Shown: piece by piece, positions 56,917-64,000 of the stretch | Layout: the number at the start of each line of letters is the position of its first letter | Numbering within the stretch: position 1 is the stretch's first letter | Origin: Palaemon carinicauda | Taxonomy: Eukaryota; Arthropoda; Malacostraca; Decapoda; Palaemonidae | Assembly: GCF_036898095.1 (NCBI RefSeq) | Contig: NC_090739.1 | Location: 60,412,901-60,476,900, forward strand | DNA: 64,000 nt | Direction: 5' to 3' | Notes under the pieces: generated by a model | Told to the model about the DNA's origin: nothing | Seen by the model: the letters and a program-made list of their open reading frames with translations, nothing else | The model's database searches: none | Made by a program: the position numbers and the translations under genes

Positions 56917-59386
56917 GTAAGTTTGTATTAGTTTTAAAAGTGCTCTTGTTTTCTTCCTATATTTATAAGTTTGTCACATGTATCTAGCTAGCAAGTTTTT
57001 TTTTATGCCTGTCACATTAATCAAGGAAACTGAGGGTGTGGGAAGCTTACATTTTCAAAGCCTCTAGTAAGGGAGTGTTAAGTTATGGTTCTCTTCATTC
57101 CAAAATAAAACAAGGAAATGAATATTTTCCCTTCTTTGAATTGAACACATCTGTTTGGTTTTGCAGCATTTTATAAATAACCCACTACCCATTTCCTGAA
57201 TACAAACATTGTAGAAAAACTCTTCCAGTTGAAGCTATAGTATGGGACAGTTGAATATATTTTAGGGTACCGTCTGATTTTCAACAAAATAGAAGTATAA
57301 GATTTTGGAAATAAGTCTTTTAAACAAGGAATCAGAAATTTTTCAACAATTTTGTTTTTTTTCACATGATTATCTCAGGAGCTGATTAAATGATATATTT
57401 TTTTAAGAATTAGTAATTTGCTGTGCCTTATGAATTGGGAATGTCATCTTCAATGAAAATAGTTTGGTTATTTGAGGGTTATAAGGTTTATTTTATCTAA
57501 GTTTTTGAAGGAGACTCAAGATATTTAACCAATTTATTTTTCTCCTGGACTCAGTGTCCGTGTCCTGTATATCATGATCGGTGTGCTTCGGATATTCTGG
57601 TTTTCCTTCCACAATTCACAAGGACTTTATAATTCATATATGTAACAATATCTATTTCAAATTGTTTTTTTTTTTTTTTTCAAGTGAAAAGCTTGAGTGA
57701 GATTATTTCTTTGAAACTCCCCTGATGTTCATATTGCTCATTATTCAGCTCTGTTTTATTGACATTTGCCCTAAAATTTTAACCCCCCCCCATTTTCTTT
57801 CTTTTCAATATTCATATATCTCTAGTAAAGTAATGAAACAATCTAGCAGTTAATGGCTTGGAATGATGCTGTGGCGTGCCACAGAACTGGTCTTTTTTTC
57901 TGTCTGTATTGTGTTCTGTTTGACACTAACAGTACAGTAGTCCCAAACTCCATATTGTTCAGTTCAGGATTTTTTTGGTGTTTATAAAGATTTCTTCTTA
58001 TGAATTTGTTAGGAACTACTGTGTTGATTGTTCAAGGAAATTGGATTGGGAACTCATGATCTGCACTTTCTTTGTGTCTCGTGTTGGAAACATTATTGCA
58101 ATTTGGACAAGCATTGTGAGTAATGCGCAGGCCCCAATCTTTCTTATATGGTAAGGTGTTTCTATGGTTCCTGATCAAATTAGAAAAGTTCCAAGAGCAA
58201 AGAAAAACTTGCTTCTTTTCACAGCGGAATTCAGAGAAGACTAGTCTTGTAGATTATTTTGGGGATGATGATGATGATGCAGCAGTACTAATTTCCAATA
58301 CAGTACTTGCGGGGACTAGCTGCCTTGATTTTTCTTGAATATTTTTTCAGACATCGAAAAACAAGTTACTGGGTGTATTTGGAGGAAAGCGTGTAGTGTA
58401 ACTCCTCGAGTAGTTTCATTTGATTATCTTGATAGATAACGGAGATATATATATTTTGTTTACAGACTCAAAGCCTGTCAAGTCACTACTCATATTGTTC
58501 TTATTATTGTACTTAGTGGGTACACTCGTTTATTTTGCCTACTTCTCTATTATTTGTAAATCAATCATGAAGTTTTGGTAGGTACATTCTATGAGTCGGT
58601 ATCTCAAACTTCCGAGCGTTTTTTCCAATAATATCTTGCTACTTTGTAATTGATTAAAAAGTGAAAAAGTTAAATTTCGGCAACTATTGATAAACATAAG
58701 ATCAGTATGAAATTCAGTATGTAGACTCAAGAAGAGAGTACAAATTGATCACTGACCAGAAAGTTTTGTTAGACCAATTATTATTTTATTAAATAATTAA
58801 TCATTTTTGAGGTACTAATTTTTAAAGCCTGTTCTTCCCTTGATACTTGGCCAGTGTGTCTGTAACTGTGATATGTGAATACTAGAAGGATACGTGTCGA
58901 TATGCTGAGTCTGTTTTTTTTTAATTGTTTTTGTTGATTAGTAAATAATTGAAACAATCTTGAAGTTCACAATAAATGGCCGTGTTTGGTGTAAAATAAA
59001 ACAAGGTGCACAAGAGATTTAAATGCTGCTCTTGATTGAATGATTTTTATCTATATTGATTAGTAATTAATGTCTAATTGAAGAAAACAATGGAATTTGA
59101 ATGTTGACAAAGAACAGTGGGGTGGGGTCAGGGAGAACACAGCAGGTGTCGCTGTTGTTTCTGAAACTGGCTCATAAGATTCCTAAACAGCTGTTACAAC
59201 ATCAGCCTGTAGTAGTTCATTCAAACTTATTCATTACTGTATGATGTTATCGCATTCGCAAGTTTGACTGATGTATCATTAGTATGGCCGTTTTGGTATT
59301 CCTGTAATAATTATATAGTTTTTTTTCATACATCTGCCACTCGAATCTAGAGTTGCCAACCTTCACAAAATTACGACACAGCTGTG
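56917..59386 (+). other. Intron sequence downstream of the XPO7 exon
   Basis: Donor GTAAGT at 56917. AT-rich with poly-T and C-run tracts (57665-57680, 57783-57790). I looked for the next conserved XPO7 segment (expected to begin VLQLMNLTD-like) and did not see it, so the intron continues to at least the end of the window or the next exon is diverged. No other gene is supported. Confidence 0.6.
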
Positions 59387-59389
59387 ACA

Positions 59390-59436
<47 letters not shown>

Positions 59437-59822
59437 TTGCTAAGCTGCAACCCTAGATGAAAAAGGAGGATGCTATAAGCCCAGAGGCTCCAACAGGGAA
59501 AGTAGCCCCGTGAGGAAAAGAAACAAGGAAAAATTAAATATTCTAAGATAAATAACAACATTGAAATGAATATATCTTATATAAACTATAAAAACTTTTA
59601 ACAAAACTAGAGGAAGAGAAATAAGATAGAATAGTGTGCCTGAGTGTATCCTCAAGCAAGAGAACTCTAACCCAATACAGTGGAAGACCAGGGTACAGAG
59701 GCTATGGCACTACCTAAGACTAGAGAACAATGGTTTGATTTTGGAGTGTCCTTCTCTTAGAAGAGCCACTTTGCATAGCTAAAGAGTCTCTTCTACCCTT
59801 ACCAAGAGGTAAGTAACCACAA
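59387..59822 (-). mobile_element. LINE-B-derived short element (second independent copy)
   Basis: (ATT)n at 59387-59434, then the complement of the LINE-B 3' end, then directly the complement of its 5' leader (ACACTATTCTATCTTATTTC, GTGCCATAGCCTCTGTACCC on the minus strand) up to about 59822. The join between the two parts falls at the same place as in the 22201-22821 element. Non-coding, 5'-truncated. Confidence 0.75.
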
Positions 59823-60917
59823 AATGAGTTCATGTAGCCATATATATACACATACATACATATATATTTTATTATTATCATTATTACTTGCCAAGCGACA
59901 ACCCTAGTTAGAAAGCAAAATGCTATAAGCCCAAGGGCTCCAACAGGGAAAAATAGCCCAATGAGGAAATGAAATAAGGAAATACCTAAACGATATAAGT
60001 AGTAAAGAAAACAAAGTAAAATATTTTGAAAACATTACCAACATTAAAACAGATATTTGATTATAGACTATAAAAGGACTTATTTAAGCCTGTTCAACAT
60101 AAAAACATTTGCTGTGAGTTTTAACTTTTGAAGTTGTTTTGATTCAACTACCCGATTAGGAAGATCATTCAACAAGTTGGTCACAGCTGGAATAAAATTT
60201 ATAAATTACTGTGTAGTATTGGGCCTCATGATGGAGAAGACCTGACTATTAGAATTAACTGCATATCTAGTATTACGAACAGGAGGGAACTCTCCTGGAA
60301 GATCTGAATGTAAAAGATGGTCAGAATTATGAAAACTCTTGTGCAACATGCATAATGAACTAATTAAACGATGGTGCCAGAGATCAGTAATAAGAACTTT
60401 AATAGACCGTAAGTTCCTGACCAACAAATTAAGATGAGAATCAGCAGATGAAGACCAGACAGGAGAACAATACTCAAAACAAGGTAGAATGAAAGAATTA
60501 AAACACTTCTTCAGAGTAGATTGATCACCATAAGTCTTGAAAGACTTTCTTAATAAGCCAATTTTTTGTGCAGTTGAAGAAGACACAGATCTACTGTGTT
60601 TTTCAAAATTAAATTTACTGTCAAGAATCACACCCAAAATTTTAAGAATCATATAAAGTTAAAGAAACATTATCAATGCTGAGATCAGGATGTTGAGGAG
60701 CCACGGTCCTTGACCTTCTTGCAATCATACTTTGAGTTTTGTTAGGATTCAACATCATATTCCATAATGTGCACCATGCACTAATTTTAGCAACATTTCT
60801 ATTAAGGGATTCAGCAACTGCAGATGTAATTCAGGAGATGAAATTGATGCAAAGAGAGTAGCATCATCTGCATATGCAACAAGCTTGTTTTCTAGACCAA
60901 ACCACATGTCTTGTGTA

Positions 60918-61914
60918 CAAGTAGTGCTCGACTTCCGACCTATGCGACTTATGGCGGTTCGACTTTACGACGCTTTTCAAGGCGATGACGTCACAAGTCT
61001 TATCGGAAATAGTACGCTAATTCGGCAAATATTTCCTTGGAAATAATCTATTTTCTTGTATAAAAATAAACGGATTTATCTTAGTAAATTATTATTTTCT
61101 CATCTTGATAATATACAATATCCTTTTTAAGTAAAAAGTACATTAAGAACAGTTTTAATATCTTTCGATTTCATATTATGGCTGGTGACGTCATATTACT
61201 GGCGGAAAGCGACCTGGCAATACAGTGATTTCCCTCCAAAAGGCTAACGATTAATGTTAGTATTCCCATTATCGAAATATCAAGTAACGATACAAACTAT
61301 TTTATGGATCTGTATCGGTCATCATGAGTACTATGTAGCGTAAATTTTATTCTACGCTATTTTATTTAATATCTGGTAATAGATCAATATTTATCTAAAT
61401 AAAGTACACTAATAGGACAAATATTTTCTTGAAAATAATATATTTTCTTTTACTTTATATAATGAAATACTTTTGCTTGGTAAGTTAGTATTTTCTTGAA
61501 CTTCTTGGAAGAAAAAGAGAGAGTGAATTTACTTATTTTTCAGGTCATTCTTTGTCGAGTTTGCGTCACGTTTCTTGCGACGTCATAATTCTGGCTGAAA
61601 CGCACTGACAGAGTGATTTTCCTTCGGTGTGTTACCGAGTAATCTTATTACCTTATTCCCATCATCGAAACGCTGAGTAACGATATCAAGTGTTTTAGTA
61701 GTCTGTATCATTAGTTATGAGAATAGTACGACTTTCCGTAAATTTAAGAAAAAAAGGTCTGATGATGTCATATTTCTAGCAGAAGGCGAGTGCAAATCAG
61801 TGGTTTCCTTCCGGTGCCTTACTATTCCCATAATAGAAACATCGAATAATGATACAAAGAATTTCTGATAATGTTCAAAGAAATACGAAGATTTAACTGA
61901 AGTAAAAATCAAAA

Positions 61915-61978
<64 letters not shown>

Positions 61979-62915
61979 TGTGTGTGTGTGTTTGTGCATA
62001 GTCCTTTTATAAATAATAATGTCTATAAACGAACTGTATGGCTAATGTGATACCCTATTACATATTGGCGTTGATGTGATATTTATTATGAAGAGATCTC
62101 GAATGTTAAGAAAATTATATAAATCAGTGTTATTCGTATATGTGCGCATTATCGTAATACGGTAGCGTGACCTTGAGATCAGCTGATGCCAACCGAAAGT
62201 AAATCAAAATTAATGGTTGATTATTGATATGCTCAAGAAATTGAAAAATAAGATATGAACGTGCTTTAATAAACCACAATTAAACAATAATGTCTAATGA
62301 AGCATGAAGGCTTACTATTGAATTAAAAATTGAATACTGTAAGAAGCTTTAGTAATAAATTACCCGTTTGCAATTGCGACAGCGAGCACACACACACACG
62401 CACAGAGGAAGAGCTACAACGATTTTGCATTATACCTAATAATAAGACGAACTGTTTGGAAACAGTATGTAACATATTGGCGCTAATGTAATATTCATCA
62501 TGAAGATATTTCTAATAAGAAAAGAAATTATTAAAAAAAAAAAAAAAATTGCCATTCGCATGTACCGTAGTACAGCATATTTTGATACAGTAGGTACCGG
62601 CACTTTCAGATCAGCTCATCATAACTAAAGATAAAACAAAATTTTAAGTAATTCTTGACTGGTAAAATGCTTCCAAAATTGAAAAATAGAGTACAAAAAT
62701 GCATTAATGGAGCATATGATATCCTTTGAAACAAGAAAATGGAATAATGATAGACAGCAAGACAATTTTGATAAAATGTGATCGAGATGATTGCCGAATT
62801 ATAACGCATCATAATAAATCTACGGAAACTTCACGTTTTTAGTTCGTCATATGACGAACTCGACTTACGACGTGTCTCCCGGTCCCAATCTCTGTCGTAA
62901 GTCGACGACTACCTG
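60918..62915. mobile_element. Tigger-like non-autonomous element, TA flanked, nested in LINE-B
   Basis: The left end reads CAAGTAGTGCTCGACTTCCG. The right end, reverse complemented, reads CAGGTAGTCGTCGACTTACG. TA at 60916-60917 and 62916-62917. The larger LINE-B copy (near 50870-50885) gives the empty site with a single TA. The interior includes a (GA)n-(GT)n tract (61918-61990) followed by two diverged copies of the module described for 2681-4450. No transposase. Confidence 0.85.
61918..61990 (+). repeat. (GA)n-(GT)n microsatellite
   Basis: About 59 bp of GA then about 14 bp of GT within the 60918-62915 element, at the edge of the recurring module, as in the 2415-5378 element. Confidence 0.95.
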
Positions 62916-63015
62916 TATATGGTATGATAAATAATGGGCCAAGCATACTGCTCTGAGGAACAACAGATATCACATTCCTATACTCACTATGGTGCCCATC
63001 AACAACAACTCTTTG

Positions 63016-63129
63016 CGATCTATTACTTAAAAATTCAATAATGATGCTAAGAAACGACCCACCCACTCCCAACGATCTATTACTTAAAAATTCAATAATG
63101 ATGCTAAGAAACGACCCACCCACTCCCAA
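63016..63129 (-). repeat. 57-bp in-frame tandem duplication in LINE-B RT
   Basis: The unit 63016-63072 is repeated exactly at 63073-63129. On the minus strand it duplicates 19 residues (LGVGGSFLSIIIEFLSNRS). The larger LINE-B copy has one unit. Confidence 0.95.
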
Positions 63130-63141
63130 CTGTGGGATTTT

Positions 63142-63868
63142 GAAAACAAAAAACTCATCTGTCCTATTTTATTAAGATTTTCTTACTCTATATCATTATA
63201 TTCTTTTCTTGTTTCATAGGATACCATATGCTCTACTACAGCATTTTTGTATTCATGTGAATAATTAACCAACTTTTTTTTTACCTTTGGTTGTGATCAG
63301 CTGACTCAAGGTCACGCTACCGTATAAAAATTTTGAGCACATGATAACAAGGCGTGTTGTTTATATAATTTCTTGATTTATTTGAAATATTCTCATGATG
63401 AATATTACATCAGCACCGTTATGTTACAGGATATCATTGTTTTCATACAGTTCGTTCATAGCCAATATTATTAGTTGTTATATGAATATGTTCTCTCTCT
63501 TTCCGTGTGTTCGTTTGGGTAGTTGATGTTTCAAGCTTCATAAAGTATTTGATTTTGATTTCATTATTAAGATTACATATTTCATTTGACATTGTGTTCA
63601 ATTATGGTCTATTTATGCATGTTGGCATTATATTTCAGGAGTGTTTCAATAGTCAACAATTACTTAGGCTTAACTTAGATAAGCATCAGCTTATCTCAAG
63701 GTCACACTATTTTATTGCAATTAAATGTACATACAATATAGTTTATATATTTAATTAACTTATTCAAAATATCTTCATAATTGATATTACATCAGCACCA
63801 ATGTGTTATAGGATATCATAGTTTTTATAAAGTTGATTTAGAGCCATTATTATTTATTACATGAATAC

Positions 63869-63939
<71 letters not shown>

Positions 63940-64000
63940 TTTTTTTTTTAGAATGGAATAGTGCTACTAGTGTCCTGCCAAGCATATTCGTAATGTATAA
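63142..64000. repeat. Reverse-orientation copies of the microsatellite-linked module
   Basis: 63190-63510 and 63640-63935 are diverged direct copies of each other and of 13080-13765 (shared phrases TTGTTTCATAGGATACCATA, CAGTTCGTTCATAGCCA, TTATTTGAAATATTCTCATG). The second runs into (CT)n at 63869-63931. No gene. The flanking non-autonomous element cannot be delimited within the window. Confidence 0.65.

Larger units (their letters stand above)
60206..63129 (-). pseudogene. LINE-B copy 2 RT fragment
   Basis: Segments on the minus strand: 63129-62918 (MGVGGSFLSIIIEFLSNRS duplicated, then VVVDGHHSEYRNVISVVPQS) and 60917-60206 (LGVILDSKFNFEKH, IGLLRKSFKTYGDQS, FNSFILPCFEYCSPVWSS). The Trp codon that is TAG in the larger copy is intact (SPVWSS). 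Frameshifts and the nested insertion inactivate it. Confidence 0.75.
59866..63141 (-). mobile_element. 5'-truncated LINE-B copy, split by a TA-flanked element
   Basis: The 3' end with a (TAA)n-like tail is at about 59866-59890. RT-coding sequence runs to 60917, resumes at 62918 and ends near 63141. The interruption is the element 60918-62915. Closely similar to 49758-51060 but more diverged in length polymorphisms. Confidence 0.8.

Noticed and set aside
57950..58330. Possible further XPO7 exon near 58.0-58.3 kb
   Set aside because: Short open stretches here do not resemble the expected next exportin-7 segment, and good splice sites do not bracket them.

Overview
The window is a piece of a large, AT-rich, repeat-dominated animal genome. 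The very abundant (CT)n/(GA)n microsatellites, the DIRS1-like retrotransposons, the CR1/RTE-type LINEs and the Tigger-like DNA transposons together suggest an arthropod, most likely a decapod crustacean. This is an inference; no species-diagnostic locus is present. I recognise one piece of host coding sequence: a 106-bp exon at 56811-56916 (+) with canonical splice sites that encodes a conserved segment of exportin-7 (XPO7/RanBP16). Almost everything else can be read as intron or intergenic DNA filled with mobile elements.

Layout. 1-12.4 kb: a 5.6-kb Tigger/pogo-like transposon (183-5768) with a broken DDE transposase, invaded by a 3-kb non-autonomous relative (2415-5378); a LINE fragment (7.35-8.33 kb); two further Tigger-like pieces (8757-9357 and 9974-12395), the second invaded by an RTE-like LINE. 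12.4-20 kb: a piece of another Tigger-like element, a small TTAA-flanked piggyBac-type MITE, a transposase relic and a decayed LINE split by a hAT-like end. 20.1-27.5 kb: a CR1-like LINE (LINE-A) present twice around a 500-N gap; this is very probably an unmerged contig overlap rather than a biological duplication. 27.6-34 kb: mostly unrecognised sequence with a degenerate minisatellite (31.25-31.88 kb).

34-47 kb: a second LINE-A copy on the minus strand, interrupted by three elements of three different classes: a TTAA-flanked piggyBac-type element (34253-36156), a TA-flanked Tigger-like MITE (37477-38259) and a 6.5-kb DIRS1-like retrotransposon (39405-45953). The DIRS element has gag-like, RT/RNase H and tyrosine-recombinase ORFs plus the inverted terminal repeats and internal complementary region of its class. 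The other LINE-A copy supplies the empty site for all three insertions. 49.4-56.1 kb: an older, different DIRS-like element, split by LINE-B (49758-53632). LINE-B is a nearly full-length LINE whose N-terminus carries a hydrophobic segment followed by a 2A-like peptide. 56.1-59.4 kb: intron around the XPO7 exon. 59.4-64 kb: a short LINE-B-derived element, a second LINE-B copy split by a 2-kb TA-flanked element, and copies of a microsatellite-linked module that recurs across the window.

The genes do not form a pathway. The biology here is transposition (target choice, nesting, and parasitism of LINEs by their own deletion derivatives) inside what is probably a very long intron of XPO7.
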